The notes beneath the pieces were generated by a model. It was not told the DNA's origin, searched no databases, and was given only the letters and a program-made list of their open reading frames with translations. The translations under genes and the position numbers were made by a program. From Antedon mediterranea (lineage: Eukaryota > Echinodermata > Crinoidea > Comatulida > Antedonidae), in contig NC_092676.1 of the NCBI RefSeq assembly GCF_964355755.1, positions 23,976,288-24,040,287 on the forward strand: DNA of 64,000 nt. The letters run 5' to 3'. This document shows, in pieces, positions 10,757-20,852 of this stretch (position 1 is its first letter; each line of letters opens with the position of its first letter).

Positions 10757-13549
10757 ATGGAAGTTGTGCGTTATCTTTTTCTTTTCTCTTTAATTTTTGA
10801 GCTTGAAGGAGTGGCGGTGGACTCAGAACAGAAGCTGCTGTTCATATTAGTTGATGGATTGAGATACGACTATATGGACAATGCGAATACTCCTAACCTG
10901 GACGAGATGGCTAAGCAAGGAGTTAGGGTGAATTTTTTAACAAATGTCTTCCCTACTATGGTACCATCTAAAGTATCTTTAGTTACAGGTAGGTCAATCT
11001 TTTAAAAGCTTGTATCAACGTTTTGTATAGTATTGTAGGCTATATTTTTGTATTTATGTATATATTTTTAAAAACATAGTTCATCCGTTTTTCTTTTTCC
11101 ATATAATTATGTTTTTTTTATATGAGGGCCCCTTGATTGTCAGCATATGATGTTTAGGGTCACCCTCACTAAATAGTTTAATAAAAATAACAAAATCAAA
11201 ATCGAGTGTGGTTATGGAATGAATACATAAATACATATAGGCCTAAAGGGGGTCTTTAATTCCTTCGTAAATTATAATTTAATACCAAGTATGTTTGTTT
11301 AAAAGGTAGCTATTAGTATACATAGAGTCTAAGAACTCGACAAAGTAAAATGCCACACGCTATAACGCATAACGTGATGATATTAGAAAACACGAAACTG
11401 TTTCTCCATATATCGTATTTATTACTGAGACGCTTAATTGTGCCAGATTGTGTGATTGGGGTATAGAAATCACCATTTACAGTAAAGTATATTTTTGCAA
11501 ATTATGAGAAATGACACTAAATTTGCATTGGTAATTCCCAGTATAGGCCTACCCTCTCAGCTGACTGAGTTGTTTTATGTCTCCGTATGAATATCATCGT
11601 CATAGCGTAAATATGCATAATCAATTTCGTGTCGAAAATCAATTTGCAATACTAATAGGCTTGAGTATAATTCTAATATTATCTTTGAGGAAATAACTTT
11701 GTCATTTTTTTTTAAATTTTTCTTTGCATTTGTGTTGTGAAGATCATATGTAGGACCAAACTTAAAGCCTTGGCTTAATGCGTCCTCCTCACACAATTAT
11801 ATTGATTAATTTATGTTCTGTATTATATTGTATAGGCCTATTGTATTGTGTGAAACTTTAAGATCATGCTAATGTCTTTCAACGGTTTTAATGTTTTTTC
11901 ATTGTTATATTTATTATCATTTTATCTATCTTATTTCTAAATCAGGTTAAAAAATTATTTTGTTTTTATCTGAAATAGGTTTGTATCCAGAAAGTCATGG
12001 TCTTGTCCATAACACGATGTATGACAGTGTTCATGATTCCTATGCAATGGCAATCAACCGAAACGAAAGTTATTGGTGGAACGCTGGGATCTCTGAGCCT
12101 ATATGGGTAACGGCTCGAAAGCAAGGCAAAATAAGTGGATCTGTTGATTATTTTGGAGGATTTGCAGAGATCGATGGTGTGGGAGCAAATAACTTCACTG
12201 ATAACCGTTTTGCAAACCTTAGCACAAAAATGAATATAGCAATAGACTGGCTGAACAAAGGTACGGATGTTGTAGTGTTAGAATGGAAACGGCTCGATCT
12301 CATAGCGCATTTTTCGGGTCCAAACTCTACAGACATTAAAGATAATTGTGAAGAATTTGATAGAAATATCGGTTATCTACGAGAACAAATTCGTAAGTTA
12401 AAATTGCAAGATGAATTGAACATAATTATCGCGGGTGATCATGGGATAACGGAGATATCAAATAAAAATGTAATTAATCTTAGTGACTTTATTAATCTGG
12501 ATGACACATTAGCATACATAGCAGACAGTCCAGTGGCCATGATTTTACCGAAAGATGGCTTCTTGGAGAGTATGTATAGTAAGTTGGTGAATGCTCACCC
12601 GAATATGAAGGTTTACAAGAAAGAGGACGTTCCCGAATACTATCATTATCGTGGACATTACAGAATTCTTCCAATCGTTGCCATCGCCGATCTGCCCTGG
12701 ATGATTTTAGCAGTAAGTTTCACCTTTTCTTTTTAGGCCTATTTTATTTCATTTATTTCGTCAATAAGGAAAACAAAGACAAGTTTAAAAACTTGACGGG
12801 TTCACCAAATTGCATTAAGTAGCCCTATCGAGGGACAATCTATTATATAGTAGAACCTCTCTTTTGGAATAGCCCTATTAGTTAAGCGTCACTTTCGAAT
12901 GAGGGGGATATGTTTTAACACTACAGCCAACCTCTATCGAGGGAAAATCTATTGTTGGGGAAAATAGGGGTTACTACTGTATAAATAAACATTTATGGTT
13001 TTTGTTGTCGAAAAGAGATACGCATTGCCGTCTCTTTCTTTTCTAAAACATTATTCCAAGCCCATCGCCAAAACTTTATAAAGCTCTGTCTACCATATTA
13101 TACTAGTTTGACAAAAACAAGTGTTTAGAGCTTCATACTCCTTTGTTAAACTCTTCGTACTTAACAATATATCGAGAGGTGGTTAACTTGGATGTTTCTT
13201 TCAGAATGGCACTGACGTGGGCGACCACCTTGCTGACCACGGGTTCGACAATCAAGAGCTGTCAATGAAGTCTATGATGTTGGCAGAAGGTCCGTCGTTC
13301 AAGACTAACTTCACGATTGACTCGTTGAACGCCATCGACATGTACGAACTAATGTGTAGCATATTACACCTGAAGGCAGCTCCCAATAATGGCTCTCTGT
13401 CGAACATCAAGGATATATTATCATACAGTGTATCATCAGCCGCCGACCGCCACAAGGACGACGACGACACATCAGCTGCAAGTGTTTCTACTATTCTCAC
13501 ACTAATGTATCCAGTTTTATTTATGTTGTTTTTCCTCTTAAATAACTGA
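10757..13549 (+). CDS. ENPP4/5/6-like ectonucleotide pyrophosphatase/phosphodiesterase
   Basis: Three exons (10757-10988, 11979-12712, 13205-13549) give 436 residues, near the 440-477 of ENPP4-6. A signal peptide covers roughly residues 1-21. Alkaline-phosphatase-fold metal ligands are visible: Asp33 (LFILVDGLRYDY), Asp184 and His188 (KRLDLIAH), Asp231-His232 (IIAGDHGI) and His334 (ADHGFDN). The oxyanion Asn89 sits in YPESHGLVHNTMYD. The C-terminus is a hydrophobic tail after an acidic linker, fitting a GPI-anchor signal or a membrane anchor, so an extracellular enzyme is expected. PNNGS near the end is shared with ENPP4 and ENPP6. The oddity is the nucleophile loop: instead of the family TKTFPN it reads FPTMVPSK, one residue short, with Met where Thr/Ser should be. 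Activity is therefore uncertain. Family assignment is secure; the exact paralogue is not. Confidence 0.93.
12815..12985. repeat. Possible pogo/Tc1-like MITE remnant
   Basis: Lies in ENPP intron 2. ATAGTAGAACCTCTC on the left opposes ATAGGGGTTACTACTGTAT on the right as an imperfect inverted repeat. Similar GTAGAACC or AATAGGGG pieces occur near 36155, 48500 and 53760. Confidence 0.35.
13080..13131 (-). mobile_element. M1 MITE copy 4, internally deleted
   Basis: Only about 50 bp remain: a left end, AAAGCTCTGTCTACC, an ACTAGTTTGAC arm and a closing AGAGCTT. It lies 74 bp before the last ENPP exon. Confidence 0.65.
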
Positions 13550-13583
13550 TTATGTTTCTAAGGTATTGTGGCAAAGTACGTCT

Positions 13584-13739
13584 AAAGCTCTGTCAACACA
13601 AACCTTTTGTGAAAAAAAGTGATGTGCCCATATATGATCATGATGACGTCATACCACTACAATATTTGGGCATATCACTACCATATTTGGATACATCACA
13701 CATTTTTATCAAACTACTTTGATAGTGTAGACAGAGCTT
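13584..13739 (+). mobile_element. M1 MITE copy 5, with a CRE octamer
   Basis: A complete copy 35 bp after the ENPP stop codon. It would be part of the 3' UTR if the AATAAA at 14391 is used. It carries TGACGTCA at 13644-13651; a second TGACGTCA lies outside it at 13813-13820. Confidence 0.92.
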
Positions 13740-13940
13740 AAAGTTCTCAATTAGAAGAATTCATTTCACCTGAACCGATGAGGTGAAATGGACCCATAGC
13801 ATGTTTACACAATGACGTCATTTATAATGCAAAATAATATAACCAGTTATTATACTTATTTTAAAGGGATATCATTTCCCTTCAATTTGCATGATTGTTA
13901 TGTTTTGATATAAGCGTGTGTACATAACCATGTTATGCCT

Positions 13941-14124
13941 AAAGCTTGGTTCCCACTAGAACGTAACGCAAGGACGTCAACGCAACGCAAGCGTTTTAAC
14001 CAATGACAAGCGAAGTTATAGACAGTTAGCAGTCACAAGCGAATAAGCCATCGCTTATGATTGGTCAATTCACTTGCGTTGCGTTACGTCCTTGCGTTGC
14101 GTCGCTAGTGGGAACCACGCTTAA
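13941..14124 (-). mobile_element. M2 MITE copy 3
   Basis: The best-preserved M2 copy. Ends AAGCTTGGTTCCCACTAGA and CTAGTGGGAACCACGCTTA; inner arms ACGTAACGCAAGGACG and ACGTCCTTGCGTTGCG. Inverted relative to copy 1. Confidence 0.92.
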
Positions 14125-14390
14125 AGGTCCATTCCCTCATGTTTATTATCGATTAAGTGATTGATGTTTGGTATTTATTTCAGTTTTTGTCTTAAGTTCA
14201 TGCACTGCAATGACGTTTTCCTAAACTGTGCAACAATGGAAAATTAAGAGGTTGCGATGTACTTTTTTAGAGAAAAACAATTAATTGAAATGTTAACCTC
14301 TTTGGTGATGAGAAACATACATTCAAAGACCGTAAAGACATTAAATAGGTATTCCAATCGGTAAATGTCAATATTCCTATTCAGAAAGAA

Positions 14391-14396
14391 AATAAA
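14391..14396 (+). terminator. Candidate ENPP poly(A) signal
   Basis: AATAAA 842 bp after the ENPP stop is the first good signal found. Its use would place M1 copy 5 and M2 copy 3 inside the transcript. Confidence 0.4.
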
Positions 14397-14490
14397 ATTT
14401 TACTTTCTTTTATATAGTTAATTAAATATATTTAAATTTATATCATTCACTGTTACGGTAATTGTTATAAAAATACTACTAATTAAATAT

Positions 14491-14627
14491 AAGTTATATC
14501 TACACTATCAAACTTTATGTGAAAAAATGATGTGCCCATATATGGACACGATGACGTCATATCACTACCATATTTGGACACTTCACACTTTTTTGTCAAT
14601 TTAGATTGATAGTGTAGACAGAGCTTT
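14491..14627 (+). mobile_element. M1 MITE copy 6, with a CRE octamer
   Basis: Compact copy with only one internal ACTACCATATTTGG unit. TGACGTCA at 14552-14559. Confidence 0.9.
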
Positions 14628-14769
14628 ACATTTGAAAAACAAAATAGTATTTTAGAATTTTACTACATAGTTTAAGATGGTATCTTTATAATTATTTAAA
14701 CACTTTTACACCGATATTTACACAACTTGAACGTTTGATAAATAAAAAACAATAAATAGAAATGTAAGC

Positions 14770-14793
14770 ATTTATTTATTTATTTATTTTAGT
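14770..14793. repeat. (TTTA)n microsatellite
   Basis: About five TTTA units. Confidence 0.9.
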
Positions 14794-14975
14794 CTGAAAA
14801 CGGAAACTATATCCATAATTAATTATATTTTATACAGACATTTAAAATTACCTGCATCTCTATCAAACTGTCAAAGGTATGCTATTCTTTTACTTTATAT
14901 TGTGTCCTCCACTAGACTCATCCATTGTGTCATCCTCGTCCTCATGGATGGAGTGCCCTAGGTAACTATAATATT

Positions 14976-15083
14976 TAGGTTAAAGGCCAATTTACACTGA
15001 CGGGCGGTAACGGTAAGATTCTATTGGAAAAACTACGCGGTTTTCCGCTTATACCCGCTCGTCTGTGTAAATTGGCCTTTATA
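14976..15083. mobile_element. Small MITE with AAAGGCCAATTTACAC ends
   Basis: AAAGGCCAATTTACACTGACG and its inverted partner CGTCTGTGTAAATTGGCCTTT bound about 100 bp with a GC-rich centre. Single copy in the window. Confidence 0.75.
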
Positions 15084-15250
15084 ACAAAAATGTTACATAG
15101 TTTTTGTGTCCTCATGGCTATAGGCCTAAATATCATTTTATATTAAAAGGATGTGATGTTTATATAAAAGCACAGACTAAAAATCATCACAAAACACGTT
15201 TTTTGAAGGGTGTTTTTAACATCAATTTCAGGATATGCTTGTATGAAGAT

Positions 15251-15574
15251 AGCAGGCCCGTCGGAAGCGGTAAGACCGTCAGGCCTTGGCTTTACCAACA
15301 TTCTCAGTATTCTAGTAACATATGATGTGAATTCTTTTATTAGATCCAGCACATTTAGGATTCTCACGTCTTACCGTACAAGTTAATGTCCGGATAGCTC
15401 CTATATAGTCATGTAAACTACCTAGATATCAACAAAGGGTCTATACAGTTCAGTAATGCCCCTAAACGTAACGCCTACATTTATTAACTTGCATTTAGTT
15501 AGTTATTAATTAACTCTCACACGTTTTATTTCAAAATGTCCTGACCATTCTAAATTTGCTTCCGACAGGCCATG
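15251..15574. repeat. Possible element with GGCCCGTCGGAAGC ends
   Basis: GGCCCGTCGGAAGC near 15256 and GCTTCCGACAGGCC near 15560 are inverted repeats about 300 bp apart. No target-site duplication was seen. Confidence 0.35.
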
Positions 15575-15779
15575 GATATATTGTGAAATATCATACGAGT
15601 CTTATTATCAGTGTAATACTAATATTCATGCATTCTTTGCTTATTTATAAATCAACAATGTTTCATGCATTTAAATTCAGTTTCCCAGAAGCGATCCAAA
15701 TTTAAATATTTAAAGCTTTTTTGACGCGTTTATGTTTCGTCAAGCGAACGTCGACAAAATATGACGCGGCGTGTTGGTC

Positions 15780-15996
15780 TAAAGCCTTGTCTACACTATC
15801 AAACTTTATGTGACAAAAAAAGAGTGATGTGTCCATATATGGACACGATAATGTCATATCACAACTGTATTTGGGCATATCACTACCATATCAGAATTTC
15901 TATGTTTTTTTCTTAAAACAAATGACAATAAATGATACTTGACTTTACTTGATATTTGGGTACATCACAATAGTTTGATAATGTGGACAAAGCTTT
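15780..15996 (+). mobile_element. M1 MITE copy 7, interrupted
   Basis: Both ends are present, but about 60 bp of unrelated AT-rich sequence (around 15890-15950) breaks the centre. Confidence 0.85.
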
Positions 15997-16014
15997 ACAC
16001 GTCATTTTCTAGAC

Positions 16015-16204
16015 TTAAGGGTCTTTCACCCCTGTTCCGGCACGGTTCCGGTCCGGCGCCGGAAAATCCAATCGAACGCCAATGTTTCGTTTTCACGCGG
16101 CTACGCACATATCGATTGGCGCATAGCCGCCGCGTGAAAACGAAACATTGATGTTCGATTCGCAGGACCGGAACCGTGCCGGAACAGGTGTGAAAGACCC
16201 TTAA
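16015..16204. mobile_element. Near-perfect foldback MITE with TTAA flanks
   Basis: The 190-bp unit starts TTAAGGGTCTTTCACCCCTG and ends with its complement. Each arm runs about 90 bp and includes CCGGCACGGTTCCGGTCC and TGTTTCGTTTTCACGCGGC. The main difference between arms is an indel of about a dozen bp. TTAA on both sides suggests a piggyBac-type target. GC-rich, unlike its surroundings. Confidence 0.9.
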
Positions 16205-16867
16205 GTCAGGTTTGGGTTGGGGGTTGTGCCGTTTTGGATTTACAATTTGGATTTGGATCAAAGTTTTTAAATTAAGTTATTGATACTACTTCATTGAAAA
16301 TCCGAATCGTTCCATTTATTACATGTGCACAGACATGGACGAACAGTCACAGCTTTAATATTTAGCAATACCGTAATAATATGATAGACCTATTAGGACC
16401 AATATATAATTGTACATGTACATTATAATATAACTCGTGTCCACTGGGAACAACGCATAATGACCAAATCACATGCAGAAAACATATAACATTAAATAAT
16501 ATATTCTACATACAGTACGTTATCATGAAAGAATTTAAAATATGAAATGAAAATATCACACACAGCAAGTACAAATTTAAAATACGTAAGCTTGAACGGA
16601 TTATCGGTAATACACTGACTTAACAGCCATAACATATTTACGTTAAATTATTACGGTATTTACAACAAATTATTTTCCATTAAGGCACTGTATAAGCAAA
16701 TGATACGTTAAAATTATTTTAAAACTAATAAATTAAATCAAAGCTATAATTTGAAAGCATTGAAATGAAAATAGACGTTCTTACTTATAGACAAGTTTAT
16801 CACAAGTATATTAAAACATATTTCTATATATTTCGCAATTTAAAAAAGAAAGCGACTAGAACCATTC

Positions 16868-16955
16868 AGGGCCCATATATGGACATGATGATGTCATATC
16901 ACTACCATATTTGGGCATATCACTACCATATTTGGCCACATAACACTTTTTTTTA
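16868..16955 (+). mobile_element. M1 MITE copy 8, core only
   Basis: Only the core CCATATATGGACATGATGATG with two ACTACCATATTTGG units is left; both ends are lost. Confidence 0.75.
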
Positions 16956-17200
16956 CAGTAAGCAGACTGAAATAGTTATATCTTTATCTTCTGAGTACAG
17001 TACAAGTGTCTCTTAGTCGAAAATATTGTATAATGAATGGTCTTTGCACTTTTTATAATACAAGACAATCATACAGTCAATTAACTTGGCAACTTCATGT
17101 TTTACAAAGACGAAATGAAAATATAGAGCTATGTGTTTTTAGAGATCATGTCACAATTGTTGAAACAAACTAAGAAGACGTGTCACATAATTAATATTCT

Positions 17201-17365
17201 AAAGCTCTGTCTACACCATCAAACTAGTTTGACAAAAAAAGTGTGATGTGCCCAAATATGGTAGTGATAGGCCCAGGTATGGTAGTGATATGACATCATC
17301 ATGTCCAAATATGGGCACAGCACATTTTTTGTCACATAAAGTTTGATAGTGTAGACAGAGCTTTA
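17201..17365 (-). mobile_element. M1 MITE copy 9, intact
   Basis: One of the best copies: AAAGCTCTGTCTACACCATC to GATAGTGTAGACAGAGCTTT with both arm types and two internal GGTAGTGATA units. Confidence 0.95.
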
Positions 17366-17402
17366 AAAGGAAACTTCCAATAATGGCTTAATAGTATTAC
17401 TA

Positions 17403-17465
17403 ATCTAGTAAAAAAATAAATAAATAAAATAAAAATAAATAAAAAAAAAATAAAATAAAAAAAAG
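17403..17465. repeat. A-rich simple repeat
   Basis: (TAAA)n/(A)n tract of about 60 bp. Confidence 0.85.
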
Positions 17466-18116
17466 GGTGTAATTTTTTATATAGTTTATTACATGCATTA
17501 TTTAAATTTTTAATTTATTGAACTAAAACGTATACGGTACCAATACCCGCATTAACATTTTTAATAACACATTATTGTACAGTAGGCCTACACAGTTCAA
17601 TTGTATCTAAATTCAATTCGTACGTGTGAATCTAGGATTACTTCTATAGTAATCCTAACTCTTAACACGTTATTCATTATCGAATATTGAAAACCATTAA
17701 ATATGCGTATTTGGAGAATGTTATGTCATCGATATCGCGGTAGTATAATTAGGCAAAATTCCCTCAAAAGAACGGTGTGAAATCATAATTAAGAAAGCGT
17801 CTTGGGGGTCCTTGGAAACTGCAAAATGTTATTACAATTCATAATTTCACCTGATTATCCATAAATTACATGGGTAATTAAGATACTGTAGGCCAACTGG
17901 ATTTACATTCTATTCAAATTACAGGCATATGCATGAATTTAGAAGGTTATATATAGACATTACTATATATAGCATAAACATATATTACGGTTTACTAAAT
18001 GTATGAATGGTAACAAATGATTTGATTATTTACTGGCAAAAAAAGGATACAAATAAATTATTTAAAATGTTTAAAATAAGTTCCACACAGTAGACTAAAC
18101 TCCTCATTTGGGACAT

Positions 18117-18146
18117 CATAGAGATATTCACTATAATATCTCTATG
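18117..18146. repeat. Short CATAGAG palindrome with flanking near-duplication
   Basis: Perfect 12-bp arms CATAGAGATATT / AATATCTCTATG around six bases. Flanks GGGACAT (18110-18116) and GGGACAC (18147-18153) match at 6 of 7. Confidence 0.7.
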
Positions 18147-18342
18147 GGGACACTCGGGAGACATTATTAAAGGGACAGTTTTCGGGTTTGAAGACGTCGA
18201 CTGTACAAGCGTATTATTTGGACAATTATTAAAACTGAAACGTTGTGACATTATGACAATTAGAGCATCAGAATAAAGCTACGTCCACACGGCCGATAAC
18301 GGCACCATCTTTCGTTCCGTAAAACGAAACAAGTGTGAGCTT

Positions 18343-18490
18343 AAAGTTCTGTCTACACTATCGAACTAGTTATTTGACAAAAACAAAGTGTGTTGTGCCC
18401 ATTTATGGTAGTAATATGACATCATCGTGTCCGTATATGGGCACATAACATTTTTTTATCACATAAAGTTTATAGTGTAGCCAAAACTGT
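18343..18490 (-). mobile_element. M1 MITE copy 10
   Basis: Left end well preserved; right end decayed to GTTTATAGTGTAGCC. Confidence 0.88.
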
Positions 18491-19319
18491 AAGCATTGAT
18501 ACCGCAAACCTAACATTATGTAATAGTACACATAGTAACAGTTCTAACAACATATGCTGGACAATTTAGCAAACCTAGGAACACAAATTGGACTAATGTC
18601 AATCAAGATGCGAGCTAAATCCGCATTACATGCATGCCTTAACGACAATTTTCTCATGACCATTTACAAAGTTGATACAATCATATCTCTGTAACGACCA
18701 CAGTAAATTGACAAATGATTACTATGCTATTTCTAGACACAATTTACTGTAATTGGTATCGTTTTTACTTCAATAAAATTGCATTACGATTTATACAAAA
18801 CAAATATTAGTCGGTAAAAACATGGTGCCTCGATGGTGGAAAAAAACAACATTAGATGGAAATGTTTACGATATTAAAGACTAAATTCTCTGTTACCTTC
18901 GTGATGAAATAATGGGATAGCATTCAAAACAAACTACTCCAATTGGGTGTTTTTTTTTCCATTTAAACAGCCTTCTGTATGTGAAATAAATGAAAAAGGG
19001 GAGCATAACAACTGTTCGGATTTTTATAATAGCTAAGACATATGAATACAATGGTATATAAATCATACTGTCAAATTATACAAACAGTGCTCATATTCGG
19101 AACATGAATACAAGGTATATTTACGATGAATATTTAAGCAGATTGAGCATTTGTTTTATTTTACCTGGGGGTAAATATCTTTACCGTACGATAATACGAT
19201 AATATGTTCTCTGGATTACAGATTAGTAAGTTTATGGTACTGTGTATGGATAAATTGAATAAATATGTTTACAGTACTACTACTATACAGTGACAAGATA
19301 TTTATAAGCAGGTAATAAT

Positions 19320-19340
19320 CATGGAGTAAAGTACTCCATG
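19320..19340. repeat. 21-bp CATGGAGTA palindrome flanked by perfect 7-bp duplication
   Basis: CATGGAGTA and TACTCCATG are separated by three bases. TAATAAT lies directly before and directly after the unit; the match extends to 8 bp (TAATAATC) if the edge is set one base in. Confidence 0.8.
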
Positions 19341-19384
19341 TAATAATCAATGATCTGGTTGTTTTGTGATATCGAATTCTAAAT

Positions 19385-19895
19385 TACTGGACAATTCAAG
19401 AACAGCATCTCGACAGATTGAAACTGAATACTGTATTTCTTATTACCTGGGGCTAACTTTAAAAGTCAATACTTTAGACTGAATAGGATTGACTGTTTGA
19501 AAATGTAAAAACTACTCAAGGTTTATTTAAAATTCTGTATAAAGCAAAAACTATATACTGGTCAATTTAAACTGACCAATGGATAGATTTAAATTGACTA
19601 TTGCATATTACCTGGGGCTAACTTTAAAAGTCAATACTTTAGACTGAATAGGATTGAATATTTTAAAAGAGTAAATAATTCTCAAGGTTTATTTAAAATT
19701 CTGCATAAAGCACAAACTGTAGTGGTCAATTTAAGATTACCATCTGGAAAGATTGAAATTAACTATTGCTTATTACATGGAGCTGACTTTAAAAGTCAAT
19801 ACTTAAAGACAGAATAGGATTGAATTGTTTAAAAAGTAAATAATATGAAAGGTTTATTTAAAATTCTGCATAAAGCACAAACTGGTCAATTTGGT
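19385..19895. repeat. Three tandem copies of an approximately 165-bp unit
   Basis: The marker TATTACCTGGGGCTAACTTT recurs near 19441, 19606 and 19771 (last copy diverged). Each is followed by AAAAGTCAATACTT and AAGGTTTATTTAAAATTCTG. It sits just beyond the likely CEP126 3' end. Confidence 0.92.
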
Positions 19896-19900
19896 TTATT
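19895..19900 (-). terminator. Candidate CEP126 poly(A) signal
   Basis: AATAAA on the minus strand, about 950 bp after the CEP126 stop. It is the nearest one I could find. Confidence 0.35.
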
Positions 19901-20207
19901 TTACTAGCTCTCGGTGTAGCCTAGCTACAAGAAGCTACGTTGGGAACAAATGTAAAATGTCATTGTGGTCTCTAAAAAATTCAATACACAAAACATCCTA
20001 CTCACTTCAATAAACATTCTTGAGACTAAAAATGACAAAAATGTACAAATGTTAAAAAATCTAGTTAAAATGTAAATACTATATAAACTCTTCACAAAGC
20101 ACCACAGAAATCTATTCATAACATTCATAAAATCAAGGTATATATTAAAATTACTGTATTTGACATAGTATACTTCATAGAAATAATCCGGGATGGGATG
20201 ATACTCA

Positions 20208-20365
20208 AAAGCTCTGTCTACACTATCATATATGGACATGATGAAGTCATAGCACTACCATATTTGGGTATATCACTACCATATTTGGGTATATCACTAC
20301 TGTACAATATTTGGGCACATCACACATTTTTTGTCAAATTAGTTTGGAAGTGTAGACAAAGCTTA
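20208..20365 (+). mobile_element. M1 MITE copy 11
   Basis: The left arm lost the TTTATGTGAC segment. It contains three ACTACCATATTTGGG-type units plus a diverged fourth. It lies in the presumed CEP126 3' UTR. Confidence 0.9.
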
Positions 20366-20577
20366 ATACTGCCTTTTAAATTATTGATGCGACATATGTT
20401 GTACCATTTCAGGTCTTTGGTGAGTCGTTGGTTCGTGACGGTAGACTGTGATGGTTGTGGAACGTGGACGAACTACACGTTAATTATAATTCGCCCCAAA
20501 AACTGCGCTATTGATTATCAATAGTGTTCGTAAAACCATAGAACTGTTATAGTTCCATGGTAAAACTGAGTAACTAA

Positions 20578-20757
20578 CAGTGAATAATTTCGCCAGTGTA
20601 GCATAGCAAAAAGCTATACAAAACAACCTTATTGCTACACATTTCTAAAATTGTGTAGCAAAAAAGACAATACAAAACTATGTTTCTCGACTAAAAAATC
20701 AGTTTGATTAGCAATAATTGCTAAACAAAATTTTAAAATGAAATTTTTCCCTGACTA
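20578..20757 (+). repeat. R3 dispersed repeat, copy 1
   Basis: A 180-bp block (GAATAATTTCGCCAGTGTAG to AAATGAAATTTTTCCCTGA) recurs in reverse orientation at 45470-45646 with few differences. It contains small inverted repeats such as TAGCATAGCAAAAAGCTATA and TTAGCAATAATTGCTAA. Confidence 0.88.
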
Positions 20758-20852
20758 AATCAGCACGTAGAATTAAGAGCATACTTTGTCAAATACGTCA
20801 AATATGGTTCTTTTGTTCTAAAATATTTTGTCAATAAAAAGGACCATTTGAC

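Larger units (their letters stand above)
14628..20852. other. Gene-free interval between ENPP and CEP126
   Basis: I found no convincing coding exon in about 6 kb between the convergent ENPP and CEP126 genes. The interval holds the M1 copies, other MITEs and simple repeats listed separately. About the last 950 bp (19895-20852) is probably CEP126 3' UTR. Confidence 0.6.

Noticed and set aside
14876-14952. Possible minus-strand terminal exon reading HSIHEDEDDTMDESSGGHNIK then stop
   Set aside because: It is only 22 codons, the acceptor lacks a pyrimidine tract, and no partner exon was found upstream.
15229-15266. Possible 38-bp plus-strand microexon (good acceptor and GTAAGA donor)
   Set aside because: It coincides with the inverted-repeat end GGCCCGTCGGAAGC of a probable transposon remnant, and no gene surrounds it.
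15995-16261. Open frames on both strands with FTRLRTYR and FTRRLCANRYVRSR
   Set aside because: They are produced by the GC-rich foldback MITE; both arms translate to related sequence.
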